Notes: a model not told the origin generated them from the letters alone. A DNA stretch of 64,000 bases from Hydractinia symbiolongicarpus (GCF_029227915.1 NC_079876.1:13516001-13580000), one strand, 5' to 3'; numbered from the stretch's first letter, positions 11,054 to 23,644 are shown. A program made the numbers and translations.

Positions 11054-14000
11054 GTATGTGCATTTCAGTTGTAGATTTAAAAACTGCAAAACTGTTTTAT
11101 CGTTGTGTCATCTTGTGTATAGTTTGAAATACTAAAGGTCGTCGAAACTTTTAGTTGGCAAAACTTTAGAATTTTTTTGTTTACATTTCCCCGTCTTTGT
11201 TAGATTAAAGCAAAAAGAAACTACTACATTAGACCAATGTTTGTTTATTTTAAAAAAAGTTTATTTTTGAAGCAGGGTTTAAATAAATCTGTAGCTGGCC
11301 AATCCATAACAACCACAAATTGTGGATATTGTTAATGAGCCCTCAGTTAACACATGTAAATTCAGTCTATTTTGTTACACTGAATTTGTTGAAATGCTAG
11401 ATCTTTGCGTTTCTATTGAGTAACAGTGCATTTAATGATTTAGTTTAGATAGTTTAAATAGGGTTGTTTTAACTTTTTTGCTTTTATTTATTTTCTTATT
11501 TTTGATAGCCCCAGTAAAGACTGAGCCCATTTTGAAGTAAGTGTCACACATTTTACAAAAATTCTACAATGAAAAAAAATATTCTGTTTGTCATGTTTTG
11601 TTTTGTTTTGTTTTGTTTTTGTTTTTTTATCTCTACCTATTAAACCAGGAAAAATTTCCTAAAAGTATATAAATTTAACAATAACGTCTTTCTTTCGTAT
11701 TTTTGAAATTTAATTACTAAATCTATTCTTGTTAAAAGTTCTTGTTACAAGTATGTAGTAAGCAACATCAGTTCTTTATACATCAGTAAAAGATATTTTA
11801 AATGGTAAAACATCTTCTTTAAAAATATAATAATAGTAAGAAAAATGATTTTAGAAAACTGACATTATACTGCCTTATAAATCGGGATAAAAAGACATTA
11901 GGCGACCTTATGTAAAGCAGATTATACATTCTCACCTTGTCGCCGATTGTTTATATCAATGAAATTTTAATTCAGCGGATTTGTTGATGATTCAGTAAAA
12001 GATATTTTATATGCTAAAACACTTCCTATAAAAATGTAATAATAGTAATAATAATGATTTTACAAGGCTTACTTTATTCTACGCTTATAAAGTCAGTAAA
12101 AAAAGATATTAGTTAATTAAAACTAATCATAAACAACTCTTTAATTTGCATCTACTTTAAACTACTCGTTGTCTATTATATCATTTATCAGAATTAAAGA
12201 GTTTTTTTACCGTTATTACAACAGTAATATAGACTCATGATTAATATCATAAAGTGCTAGTTGGTGGTCCGTGGAAAAATCCCCGGGTTCGGTCCTTTTA
12301 ATACCTAACTGCGTGTGTGTTAATACATGCGGTCCTGTTTTGTGTGACAGACAGACAGACGTATACGGGTATTATAATATAGATACAGAAATATAAAGTT
12401 CGTTGACAAATATTTTAAAATATTAGCTTCCAACTATATTTTTAATTTTAGTTTTTGGATGTATAAAGACAAAGAAGAAAATATCATTGTTAAGTTTCAT
12501 AATAAAAACTTAAAAACCGTTCAGAGAATTACTATACAACAGGACGGTAGTGATACCAAGGTAGAACTGAAAGAATCATCAGACTTTCATGAAGAAATGA
12601 GAGACAATAAGCTTGTGTTAACAATATATAAGACAGCTGCTACCTGGTACATCCTAAAACTTGTCATATCGTTGCTGGACATTGATGGAAATAAAGAGAT
12701 TCTTGAAGTAGACAGTAAGTAGTAACTAAATAGGTTTTTAATTTTTTTAAAAAAAAATTGTCTTAAAAATTTTATTCGTCACTGTCATTACTATTTGTAG
12801 ATGTCAACATTGCCTGCGCTCACAAGTATTACAACAAAGAAAGTAAATTTTCTCTCCATACACATAATAGTGACAAAGTTGCAGCATATATCAAGTCAAT
12901 TATCAGCACCCCTGTTCTTGAAACTAACATTCAGCTGTTCTGTTGTGGAGAAGTATATGAAAAATGTAGAAACGAATACTTAAGATTTTCAAGAAATTAT
13001 GTTAATGAAAACTGCACATCCAACAATGCCTTTCTAAAAGAAGCTGTCCAATTTCCACCACCAATGGTAAATGAAGAGATTTCCAGCTTTGCATTTCGAC
13101 TAAAGTCAATTCTCAGTGAAATTGGGCACGTGTTTGTGATCTTCACACATTACAATGCCACGGACAATCTGAGACTTCTAAATTTAAATACTTATTGTGA
13201 TCGTGTTCAAGATTATAAACACAGACTTTTGCTGCTCCATCCATCTCAAAATACCTTCGTCAACATAAGATACACTAAAACTACTAGTGGGTCAATCATT
13301 GAGGAAGAATTTCAAAATGGTGAGGTAGATATCAAACATTTGTTTGCAATCAATCAACAATTTATCTCTGATAGTACATCCAGATTTATAAATGTTGTTG
13401 CTGCACCAAATTTCCGAAAGTTAGAGAACATCGACGTTTGTGCAAACTGTCAATTGTTAGATGAGCCTATTTTCTCGGACGACACAAAGGTTCAAAATTT
13501 CCTTCTATCTCTGGGATTAACAAGAAAAGATCTTGATCACAAAAGCAAAGAGCAGTACATGAACATATTGGGTCAAGCAATGTGTTTCATGGCTAGTAGG
13601 GAAACTGTGAACACTGTTCCAACAATCAAAGATGATATCCATGGGAAAATATGCACTGTTCTATTGTCATCTGAGCAGTCAAATATTTTTTTTAACGAAT
13701 CTAAAAAGAAAATTATTGTTGGACCATTAGGAAGTGGTAAATCGGTTCTTGCTTTATCTCATCTAAAACAACTTTACGAATGTTGTGAAGGAAAATGCAC
13801 AATATACTATGTCATGTGGAGTGACAAAACAATACTGCTGAAAGGTATTGAAAAATTTGTCTCAAAATTTCAATGCAACAAAAATATCACTTTGAAAGTA
13901 AAGAATGCAATTGAATTAGCAAAAGAGCTCAATCTCTTTAAACTTCCAACCTTATCCCAATTATTACTGTTGTTGTTAAAGAAACACGGTGGTATGTCAT

Positions 14001-17000
14001 TTCATTTTATAAGTGACGAAGTTGATGGAGCGATGTTTGACAATCAAGAAGCTTTATCGCTGAAGCAGATTTTGGAGAGGGAAGTGGCTTTAAAGAATTC
14101 CATGATTGTGTTGTTTCTGCAATCTTTGGAAAAGCACAGGATATTGGTTTTATCTGGAGAATCAAAAGGCCATGATAAATACAAGTACGAAGAAGCTGGT
14201 ATGCGTGTGTTTTACCTCAATAAATCAATGCGAACAACGAAGAAAAATTTTAACTTCTTGGTACAATTTGAGAAGAAAATTTCCGGGATTGAATCAGTTA
14301 TCAAACATCCTGTTCAGGACAAAAATCATGAAATATCATCAGCAAAATCTGGAACGACCAGCTCTACCATTCAACAAAATTCAAAGCAGCGTAAAGTCTT
14401 AGAAATTAAGAATTTACAAGTAGAATCAGCCGAAGAAAGTAAAAAGATTTTTGAAGAACCAGTGGATATAGAGGAAATTGCAGCTGCCTCACATTATCCA
14501 GATGTTTCTGAAGATATCAAAACCCTAACCAAAGTGAAATGCAACTCTGCGCAAGAAGTTGGACATAACATTGAAGGTACAAAGCCAATACTGATACATC
14601 TTAATTATGAAAATGAAACAGAAGAAAAAAGTATTGTCATGTTAGCTCTCTCGTTGGAACACTATCTAGATCGTGTTAATATTAAACGTTTATTTTTTCA
14701 TAACACTGTGGAACAAATGATCACGTTTCGAAAAGTTTTGGATTTAATCAGAAGGGATTATTTTGTTTATAACAAACAAACTGAATGGAGTGTCATCGAC
14801 CGCTGCAATAAAGTGTGTGATCTTCCTGCAGACGTGGGTTATAATATAATAACCGACGTACACGGTAGTAGAGGAACAGACTTTTGTGAAACCGTATGTG
14901 CTATTGACGTAAATGACACTATGTTGCGACACAAGACGTTAGAAGGCATGTCCAGAGTAACTGAACGCCTGATAATTGTTTGCGCGTGTAACATACAGTC
15001 TGCTACTACAAATTCATCAACTGGACATATCATTAAAGATCTGTTACCAGAGTACCTAAATGAGGTTTCTGTTGAATGTTGCAAGAATTCAAACGAAAAT
15101 TACATTGAAACACAAGTTAATGACAGAAAATCGATAGGATATGTAAATACAAATTCGCGTAGATTCAAAAATCTCATGGAACGGATAAAGAAAATTGAAT
15201 ATAAAAAGAATGAATCAGATGTGCATGATTTCGCGCGAGTTATACGTAAAAAGTAAATATATCTTTTTATTTATTTGAAGTATAAGCGAATTACCAGCAG
15301 GTATAATTTTTAATCAGAACTGCAAAATGTCTTCTAAACTTGTTTTTAGTACACTTTTATGCTTGCATCTAATTTTTAGTTTCCAGCCTCCAACAATCAA
15401 TGTGAGCTGCAATTTTTCAAACGACAATTCCTGTACAATTAATTGGAATGAGGAAGGATATCGTTACGTAATTGAAATGGAAAACGACAGATCACAATGG
15501 CAGAACGTAGAACATATCATCACGTTTGGTGGATGTGTTATCAATAATTTAGTTGTTGGAAATAAATACAAGTTTCGTGTTTTGGCTAGTAACGACTCTG
15601 GTCACGCTCAAAGTGTTGTATCGTATCGACATGTGTAAGTTTTTTTTTGCGGCTTTACTATTGGTTTTCTAAAGGTATGGTTATTTTTATTTCATTGGGT
15701 ACTTCATTTTTTATTTCTAGAAACAATCTTCCATCAACTCTTGCAGATATGTCTATCACTTTTAAAGGTAAGTTATCACGAAACTGAAATGATATATTTT
15801 TGACCTCATTTTAATCATAGTGCTTGTGAAACATTTTAATTTTTATTAATCACCGAAAAACGTTCTTAGTGTCCAAAGTTAAATATGAAATTTCTCTATG
15901 GTGAAATGTTAACTTTGCTACTATTATTTTTCCTTGAGTTGATAGGATATTTTGTATATCCAGTGCAGCTTTCTCCTGGTAAACAGAAGCAAAAAAGATT
16001 TACATGTTATCAAACTGTAATTGTATTGAAAAATCTTTTTTTTTTTAATTTAATCAAATCTCTTTTCTTTGAAATGCTTTGAAAATATAAAATTAAAATA
16101 ATCCAGCATTACGAAATCAAAGATGCACTAGAGATCTATAGTTTATTCTCAAGGTAATTTTTTTTGGTGAATAAGAATCTTCAATTTTCTCGACAATTAT
16201 ATGTAGTTTAATCGAACTTTAGAAAATTGAACTAAAACGTTACTCTTGAATCAAGCGGGTTTTTTATTACAATTACGACCTCTACTATAAAGTTGGCTCC
16301 CTATACTTTAACAAAAGCAAACGGAAAATAATCAAGGTATTTTTTTAATCCTGTTTGGTTGATAGGCTCCTTTTTCTCTTTCACATAAAGTGTGGCAAAT
16401 TAAAAAACAGTAAAAAAATGATTTGATCCAGCATAAAAAAAATTAATAATTTTTCTAATTGCATTTTCAAAGAGGTAGGAATGAAAATTATTTTTTTTGC
16501 GCGGTATTAATTAAAATTATTGGGGTAGTAATTGGGATAGCGGCTGGGGTAGTTAAATCGTATAATCGAAGCGTATATTTTGTAAATATACATTGTAGAT
16601 TCAATTTTACTGTAATACTCTTTGAATTGGGTGTAAAGTTGTTAAACAAAAGTTTTACCTGTACATTTAGTTCACAATGCGCAGCTCCGCAATATTTATA
16701 TGTTGCAGGATAATGCAGATCTTATGCCTTCGCAAAATTTGGCCACCGTGTCAAATTGATCACTATTAAAAAAAGATGGGCAATGTTGAACAGTCCGGCT
16801 CCTAAAGGATAGTTACCAAACTTGTCCTTGGGAACTGTTAGGCTTTTTATAGTTGGACGGCCTAGTATAATACAGGCCATTATCCATAGCCTTAAAGGTT
16901 TGAGTATACGGGTTGTGAAGTAGTGAAATTCTTATGAAGCTATAGCCTCGTTTCCATACTATTTCAATATTGTAAAGAGAATTTCATGCGAAGAAAATTT

Positions 17001-19997
17001 GTCATCAGGACCGGGGAAAAGCCTCCTTTCCAAGTTATTTATATTTAACCGTAATGGCTGGCCTCAATTCCATGTTATTTAGTCATTGACACGAGAACAT
17101 CATAACCAAAAGATTTGCTGTAAGAGCCTTCTTTTCAAGTTATTAGCAACCTTACGAAACAAGAACGGGAGCATTTGCGACGGAGAAAATACTATTATTT
17201 TTTCAACGAGCATGTACAGATCAGGACAATCCCACAAAACAAGGTTGACATTTTCCCTTCGATTTGAAAAGAACCATTTTGAGCTTGTGGATAGAGCGTC
17301 AAGTATTTAAGAAAGTAAAAATGTGATATGGAAGTATTACTGATAAGAGTACACAGAAACAGCTTATATGAGTTTTTCCCTAAATTGTGTCACTTTTTTT
17401 GCATTTTTTTGATAGTTGCCATGGTTTTATTTCATATTGTAACTTTCGTTTAACTTTTCTTAAGCAATTATTGGCGCGTTTTGCGTACAACGGGATTTCA
17501 TGAAAAGTTATTGTCAACATTGTTGCAGATAGTGCCGTATTTTGTAAAAGTCTCTACTTACACTTGAAAATTATCGCTAATAGAAACAATTCAGTGCAAA
17601 TCTTATGGGACGGTTTTCATCTGCAAAACTTATCAGTGGCAAAGGAAAGCACATAATGATCTGGTCTGTAGAATGAAACTACCATCAAAAACACCACCCT
17701 AAACACTACCCCAACTTCATTCTCAGGCCCCCTATTTGCTTTCTTATATTGGGACGGCGCGAACAGGAATGGGTCTTGAGGACGAGGTTGGGATACCCCA
17801 TGTTTTCAAATAACCGATCGCGTGTCAGTGAAACATCTTTGAAAATATTCGTGCAGACGAAATCGAATATATTGAGTACAATTTGTTCTATTTTTATCAC
17901 TATATCATACTCAACCAAAACGAATATGTTTCATTCAATAAATAATTTTGATAAAATCCGGTCGTGTGAGGTTAGAGAAAATTTAATTTTGATAAAAGTA
18001 GCAGCTAGTTTTTATTATACATTATTTTTTTTCATGAGAAACCCGTTTACAATTAACGGAGTATTTACTAAGAGCTGTGTACCTAAGTCTCGTGTTCTTT
18101 AGAACTTGTTCTTATAAAAAACCGATCGCGTGTCAAAAAACAATCTTTGAAATATTCGTGCAGCCGAAATCGAATATATTGAGTACAGTCGTTCTATTTT
18201 TATCACTATATCATACTCAACCAAAACGAATATGTTTCATTCAACAACGAGTTCTGATAACAACAGGATGTGAATAAGGTGAGAAAGGTTTTTCACTAAT
18301 CGTTAAAAAACTCTCGAAAGTTTCATTTTAAAAATATTTTGTGTAGAAATATTATTTTAACGATACAATACTTTTTTAAAGAAACCTAAAAAAAATTTTA
18401 TGATTTTTATCGTACAAATTTTTAAATTAAAAAATTAAATTTCTGAATGGTAGCTAAATTACTTTCAACGGTGTGAGAAAAAATATCGCTCGTATAAATT
18501 ATTTTTTCGACATAAAATTTTGTACCGAAGATTTAAATTATCTTCTCTCACTAAACTTGTTCTTTTTATGAAACCGTTGTGTGATAAAGAATGTATTAGT
18601 TAAACAAAAATGCTGATGTCATCATGATTTAGACAATTGATTTTGTGTTTCTAATTTGGTCTCTATTTGTGAATTCATACATGATGACGTCATTAAATTA
18701 GTGTTATTACAATTTAAATATTTCATCTGTTTATCAATGTTTGTATTAATTTCTATAATCGTTTATTTTCTTCGATATTTTTTTGTCGCTACGAACAAAT
18801 TATCTCAAAATATTTTTTGTTTAAGAATTTCCACTTGCGCAAATTAATCTGCAATGGTGACATCAAAATAATATACTCGAAATTCGTTTGTTCTTATATT
18901 TATTTTTGTGTTTTTATAATTATTTGTGAATGTTTAATATATTAACATTCACTATTTTTATGTTTATAAAATTTCCAATCTATTACAATAAGAAGAAACA
19001 TCTTAAAATCGATGTCATGAATTTTTCGTTAGTGGATTTCATAAATTTATAAATTTATATTTTTTATTCATTTATTATTTTATATTTAGATATCGAGGAA
19101 ATTATTAAATCTAACGATATCGAGAAACTGAAAAAATTACTATCCATTCATCCAAACATCAATCACATGAGAGATGAAGATGAATTCACACCATTGATGT
19201 GGACAGTACGTTTCACCAACAATACATCAATGGTGGAAATACTCATCTCATATGGGAGTGATGTTTGGGCGGAAGATGGATGGAAACACAACAGCTATCA
19301 TTGGGCTGCATATCGTGATCGTCACACAATATTAGATATGTTATGTCGACATGATGTAACAAACATCAACCGTGTAGATGTTCACAACCGCACACCATTA
19401 CATTGTGCTGCAATTGATGGTTACATCTCATGTGTTGATGTTTTGTTGCGTCATGAAAATATTGATGTGACGATCAAAGATAAATATGGAAACACAGCTT
19501 ATGATTGTGCTGGAGAATGGATGAATGGACAAAACCGGGAAATAATAAGACGGAAAATAAAAGATTACGAAGTAAGTTATTAAGTTGATTTAATAAATTA
19601 GAAAGAAGAATAAATTTGTATTTTATTTTAAGTTTGTCATATTAAGACATAAAAATGATTATAATATTTAAATGATAAAAGATAGGAAAAAATAGGAAGG
19701 AATGATTGGTTTGTAAGCAGAGTAAAATATTTTAACAACATTTTTAAAATAATTTAAAATACAATTAGATGTGATAATTTTGGTTTAAGTAGATGAAAAA
19801 GATAAAATAAAATGTTGAACAAAAACATGTAGTTATAAAAAAATAATTTGAATACTAAGTAAAATAAAACTTCGTACCCAGACCTCTATCAACTGGATGA
19901 AACGAGAATAAACAATTAAACAGCTAGTTATGTTATATATGTTACGAGTTTTTTTCAATGTTTTTAAATATTTTTTCAGCAAAGAAGGAGGAGATAA
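10633..19997 (+). CDS. TIR-SF1 NTPase-FN3-ankyrin protein, 8 exons
   Basis: Eight exons join in phase at GT/AG sites: 10633-11053, 11509-11536, 12452-12714, 12801-15252, 15380-15634, 15721-15767, 19090-19571 and 19980-19997. They total 3,966 bases and predict 1,321 residues. Domain order is TIR (1-140), a short linker, a beta-rich then mixed region (150-520), a superfamily-1 helicase-type NTPase (about 520-970), FN3 (about 1056-1138) and ankyrin repeats (1156-1316). TIR domains act as signalling or NAD-cleaving modules. UvrD-type NTPases work on nucleic acid, and FN3 plus ankyrin usually serve ligand or protein binding. An intracellular immune or stress sensor is inference. The weakest joins are the 15252 donor, which if unused would split off an FN3-ankyrin gene, and the last intron. 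AATAAA lies at 20273-20278. Confidence 0.75.
11509..11536 (+). CDS. Exon 2: 28-base micro-exon
   Basis: It is preceded by TTTTTGATAG and followed by GTAAGTG. It joins exon 1 (phase 1) to exon 3 (phase 2) and adds APVKTEPIL. Skipping it would break the frame between exons 1 and 3, which supports it. Confidence 0.6.
11755..12115. repeat. Intronic direct repeat, about 125 bp, two copies
   Basis: Bases about 11775-11900 and 11990-12115 share CAGTAAAAGATATTTTA, TGTAATAATAGTAA-type and CTTATAAA segments at matching spacing. Both lie in intron 2 of the TIR gene. Confidence 0.55.
12255..12375 (+). repeat. Dispersed hairpin repeat (CTAGTCG family), diverged copy
   Basis: It contains CCGTGGAAAAATCCCCGGGT and then GACAGACAGACAGACGTATA, matching the copy at 33670-33783. 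It lies in intron 2 of the TIR gene. Confidence 0.6.
12452..12714 (+). CDS. Exon 3: beta-rich region
   Basis: This encodes residues 150-237 and starts after TTTAATTTTAG in phase 2. The product, from NFWMYKDKEENIIVKF onward, alternates charged and hydrophobic residues like an all-beta or Ig-like fold. No family is recognised. The donor GTAAGTAG leaves phase 1, which matches the next acceptor. Confidence 0.7.
12801..15252 (+). CDS. Exon 4: SF1 helicase-type NTPase core
   Basis: This encodes residues 238-1054. Ordered motifs are a Q-motif-like LSSEQSNIF (526-534), Walker A GPLGSGKS (545-552), Walker B-type HFISDE (639-644), LNKSMRTT (710-717, the place of the LxxNYRS motif in UvrD helicases), HGSRGTDF (925-932, motif V) and GMSRVTERLIIV (953-964, motif VI). 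This layout matches superfamily-1 helicases of the UvrD/Schlafen/DUF2075 type. The 285-residue N-terminal part is unassigned and holds a CANC pair at 451-454. The exon closes at a GTAAAT donor. Read through, it would stop at 15254-15256. Confidence 0.85.
15380..15634 (+). CDS. Exon 5: fibronectin type III domain
   Basis: This encodes residues 1055-1139. FN3 hallmarks are PPTINVSC at the start, CTINWNEE (strand B tryptophan), NNLVVGNKYKFRVLASNDSG (tyrosine corner and G strand). Acceptor TAATTTTTAG gives the only open phase with exon 4. An ATG at 15327 would give an 18-residue hydrophobic, signal-like leader before the domain, so an independent gene start cannot be excluded. However, no AATAAA separates it from exon 4. 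Confidence 0.8.
15721..15767 (+). CDS. Exon 6: short linker exon
   Basis: This 47-base exon, with acceptor TTATTTCTAG and donor GTAAGTTA, encodes VNNLPSTLADMSITFK. It links FN3 to the ankyrin block in phase. It closes FN3 and starts the ankyrin-proximal linker, an order also found in FANK1 (FN3 followed by ankyrin repeats). Confidence 0.7.
16892..17700. repeat. Dispersed repeat, copy 1
   Basis: It shares TAAAGGTTTGA, GCTATAGCCTCGTTTC, AAAAGCCTCCTTTC, GGGACGGTTTTCATCT and ATCTGGTCTGTA in the same order with 21407-22260. It lies in intron 6. Confidence 0.7.
17811..18276. repeat. Direct duplication of about 155 bp
   Basis: Bases 17811-17970 and 18119-18276 are about 90% alike and share AACCGATCGCGTGTCA through ACGAATATGTTTCATTCAA. 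About 150 bp of other sequence separates them. Confidence 0.85.
19090..19571 (+). CDS. Exon 7: ankyrin repeats
   Basis: This encodes residues 1156-1316. There are about five ankyrin units, including the N-terminal cap (DIEEIIKSNDIEKLKKLLS), FTPLMWTVRFTNNTSMVEIL, SYHWAAYRDRHTILDML, RTPLHCAAIDGYISCVDVLL and NTAYDCAGEWMNGQNREII. The exon starts in phase after ATATTTAG. FN3 followed by ankyrin repeats is the FANK1 arrangement. Reading through the GTAAGT donor gives VSY and a stop at 19581-19583, with AATAAA motifs just beyond, so two 3' ends are possible. Confidence 0.85.
19980..19997 (+). CDS. Exon 8: terminal exon
   Basis: After the acceptor ATTTTTTCAG, this adds five residues, QRRRR, and a stop at 19995-19997. 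Phase and both splice sites are good, but an exon this short needs transcript evidence. Confidence 0.45.
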   Translation, partial: QRRRR

Positions 19998-21406
19998 ATG
20001 TCCCAGGAAAAAATAGCAATCCGGGCACCAGGTGAGATAATTTTTAAAATGTTTAAAAATTATGCGGTATTGTAATTTTACCAATCTATTTAAGTTTAAG
20101 TAACTTCGAAAATTTTCACACTTTTTTATGATATTAGAAACTTTTATTTTTTAGATGACGAACAAGTTTGCAGTTAAATTTTTTATTCTATTTATATTAG
20201 TCATTTATATATATTAATATGTTATACATATATATATTTATTTTAAATATATCTTTTTGTATATATGTCTATAATAAATTATTGCAAATATAAATCCATG
20301 TTGCTTTTAGTTTTATATTATTTATTATTTAAAATATATATTTATACTTTATTTATATTAGAACAAATTTATAGGAACAATGAAGCTGGAAGTGGCTGAA
20401 AAATAAGAACAAAGGGAAAGGCTGAAGTTTTAATTTTGTGTTCTTAGCGCAAAAAATGGCAAATTACAGAATAAAATGATTTTAAGCAGTTTATCAGATT
20501 GTGTCTGACAGATTTATCTGATTTGACAAAAATCTTTTTTGTCGTCACAATCTGAAAAGTTACAACGTTTTAACTTTTTAGATTTTGTCTGAAGAGAATT
20601 AACCAATGAAGTAACAGACTGTTTTATGAAATATTATTGATTTGAAAATTCGTATGATTTCGAAAGAAAGAAACTTCACAAACAGAAATTTTAAAAGGGG
20701 AAAAAGGTCTATGGAACATAAAAACTCTGTTGTACAAAAACAAGGGGCGAGAAGGCGAAGGTAATAGTCCGAATTTGTGACAAATTAAAAATGAAACAAA
20801 ATCTTCTCTTTCGCTGTGTTCGTTGTTTTTGCCTTTCCAGTAAAACAGGTATTTCGATTGCGGCAGCCTTTTCGAGGTGAGAAGCCATGTTAAAAAGAGA
20901 AAAAAATATTTGCGTCATCTGACACAAATGTAAACTTTAGAATGTGATATAATTAATGAGAAAACTCTTCAGACAAAATCTGGTAATGTAAAAGACGCCG
21001 CTGTCGGATGAACATGTAATTAAAAATCAGCGTGAAGACAAATTTCATCGTTCTTATAACGCATTTTTTAGCAAAAACATTAGAATTAAATTTAATTTTT
21101 ACCAATCGTACAATCCTTTTCTTTCACACTGTCTATAGTAAAAGTTGTCAGAATTTTTATTAGCAGAATTTCAGCTATTCTCTGACTATCCCTGTGAATC
21201 CACTAATTTTTTTATAGTATTGTGTTATATCAAATATATTTATATACCTATTTATGTATGAGTTCGGGTGAGTTTTGTAAAATATATTTGATTTGATTTT
21301 GATTTACTGTGGAACAATTTTTGTTCGATTTATTTTCGTATCATGGAAAGATACATGTTCTAAGTCACGTGGTTTTGCTGCATACAAATTGTCTCGTTCC
21401 CAACTA
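19998..21406. other. 3' flank of the TIR gene
   Basis: This is very AT-rich. AATAAA at 20273-20278 is a plausible poly(A) signal. A 72-codon minus-strand frame (20709-20927) shows no domain. Nothing else was seen. Confidence 0.4.
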
Positions 21407-22260
21407 TAAAGGTTTGACTTCTATATTTTATGTGACGTAAGGAAACTCTCCCATAGCTATAGCCTCGTTTCGATATTATTTATCATTACAAAGACAACTT
21501 CATACAGAGAAAATTTGACATAAGAGCATTGCGGGTAAAAGCCTCCTTTCTAAGTTATTTACCTTTAAAAATTAATTGCTAGTCTCGTTTCCATGCTTTT
21601 TTCGTAATTATAACCAGAAGATGTGCTGTTAAGAGCTTGCAGAGACGAAGACTTTTTCAAGTATTTGTTTACATGTAAAATTATTACTAATATTTATTTA
21701 TTTATAACGAATATTTATACAGGATTTTTCCATTCAAAATTAGTAAAATATACAAAATATATATAATTACAAAATTTCTGTTCTTCCATGGGTCCTGTTT
21801 CCCAGCCCTCCAAAAATAGTAATAAAATTTAAAATAATAACTAAAAATGTGTTAGTAAAAATTAATATTTACAAATTAAAAATCTCTTCATATAATTTTT
21901 ACAAAATCTTCTATTGATGTGGAAGCACGTATTTTCAGAGGAATCTCGTTGCAAGTTTTTGCGCCATTAAAAAAGCAACTTTTTCTACTTGATTCCAGCT
22001 TAATCTTAGGAAGTCTTAGTGAATGATTCTTGTGTTGCTTGTCATTTTTTCGAAATAATTTACAAAGGTTTCACACACGTCTCCATGAACACACTTGAAG
22101 ACTTTAAGGCAAAGACGTTTTCTTAACAGATCTTGAAAAATAGAAACCATCTTGTCCGAATCTAATGGGACGGTTTTCATCTACAAAACTTGTCAGCGCC
22201 AAAGTACAACACATAATTATCTGGTCTGTAAAATAAAACTACCTCCCCAAATACAACTTA
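21407..22260. repeat. Dispersed repeat, copy 2
   Basis: This is the partner of 16892-17700, with the same landmarks in the same order. It carries an extra AT-rich middle section around 21650-22130. Confidence 0.65.
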
Positions 22261-23644
22261 TTTTTTCAATAACCCGATAAAAACATCCCGCTTAGCCACG
22301 ATCACGATACCAGTATGTTGAGAAAGAAAGAATGATTCTATTTGTCTTGTTATAGCTTGATGATGTACTTAGTGTACGAAAAGCTTAACTTAATAAACAA
22401 TATCATAAAATAAAAAACTTCATAGCATAAAACTAACGGAAAAACTCTTGTAAAACTAGTAACGATTATTCGCAACGCTTGTGAATTTTTTGTCCAGAAT
22501 TACTTTAAGCATAATTATTTTGTGTTTTTTTTATGAAACAAGTCAAAGGTACCGATAAATCCTGACTAGCTAAAACCTGTTTCTACTTTCCTGCACAATT
22601 TAAAATCCAGTACCCAGGTATATTCTTCCGTACGTGTTGACAGAAGGACGTGTTGACAGAATGCTTTCGTAAGGACATTTTCTGTGAAGTCACTAGAAGC
22701 TTGAAATTTGTTAAAAATGCCAGTATCTCCATAAAATTGAATTACTTTTGTTCTAGAGCAAATTTTTATATTCTGTTTGAAGTTTCTGGAAACTTAATAA
22801 AAGTTATTTAACATATATTCCGATTTTTACATGGATCGCATTAAAAATTGCAAAAAAATGCCCGAGAATTCGTTTTTTCTGATTTTTGGGTAAAACCCGA
22901 CAAAATCGGGAAATCGGATTGGTCACGTGTCGGAATTACGAAAAATGATTCTTCTTGATGAAACAAGGTTGTGTTGCAAGTTTCAAGTTCTAAGGATAAT
23001 CCTAACAGGAGTTATTATATTTTCCCCATTATAAGGATTTTATAGAGATTTTTAGGGGTAGTTTCGAATAATGGCCAATATCAAAGCCTCTGAAGGGTAT
23101 GGGATCTAAATATTTAGCATGCAAGTGTCTAATAAGTAAATATTGAAACTCAGTAAGTAGCATAGCCATATAACAAAGCAATAAGGAGTTATTAAAAAAA
23201 ACCGTCAGAAGGGGGGGGGGGGGGGCGAATCCCCCCCTGACCGAATAGGGTTTAAGTTGGTCAATTTCTGTTCACGTGTAGACGTTTTCTGAAAGTTTTC
23301 TACTGAATCAATTACCTAACATGAACACACAAAGTCGAGCGGTCAGTCAAAAGTTGTCATTATTAAAATGCCCTACTTTGGGTGGCTTTATTCCTGCCCA
23401 AAGTCAGGCCAAAAGATTGGCCTTAGGGGTATTTTTCATGAAGCGAATTAAACGGCGAAATGTGGGGTATAATTTAAAAATGCTCGACTTTAAGCAGGCG
23501 TCCTACTTTGTAAGTACGCTTATACTATAGCAACGCATTCACAGGCGAAGTATTTATAGGCTGTTGCAGGCTTGGATAATGGCTTGACGATGAATGGTGA
23601 AATTTCAACTGAACTTCGAACCATGATTACATGTATTATAAGAT
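22261..23644. other. Non-coding stretch with a G-run
   Basis: No gene was seen. A G-run of about 15 bases at about 23211-23225 is followed closely by CCCCCCC, so it could fold as a hairpin or quadruplex. Confidence 0.45.

Larger units (their letters stand above)
15768..19089 (+). other. Long intron 6 of the TIR gene
   Basis: This 3.3-kb intron is filled with repeats and AT-rich sequence. It holds a dispersed repeat (16892-17700) and a tandem duplication of about 155 bp (17811-17970 and 18119-18276). No further exon with recognisable coding content was found. Confidence 0.6.

Noticed and set aside
14744-15084. Minus-strand open frames overlapping the NTPase exon
   Set aside because: They are shadows of the real coding exon on the plus strand, where helicase motifs V and VI lie.
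15885-16082. 65-residue frame in the long intron of the TIR gene
   Set aside because: Low complexity, hydrophobic, not in phase with the flanking exons, and without splice sites.
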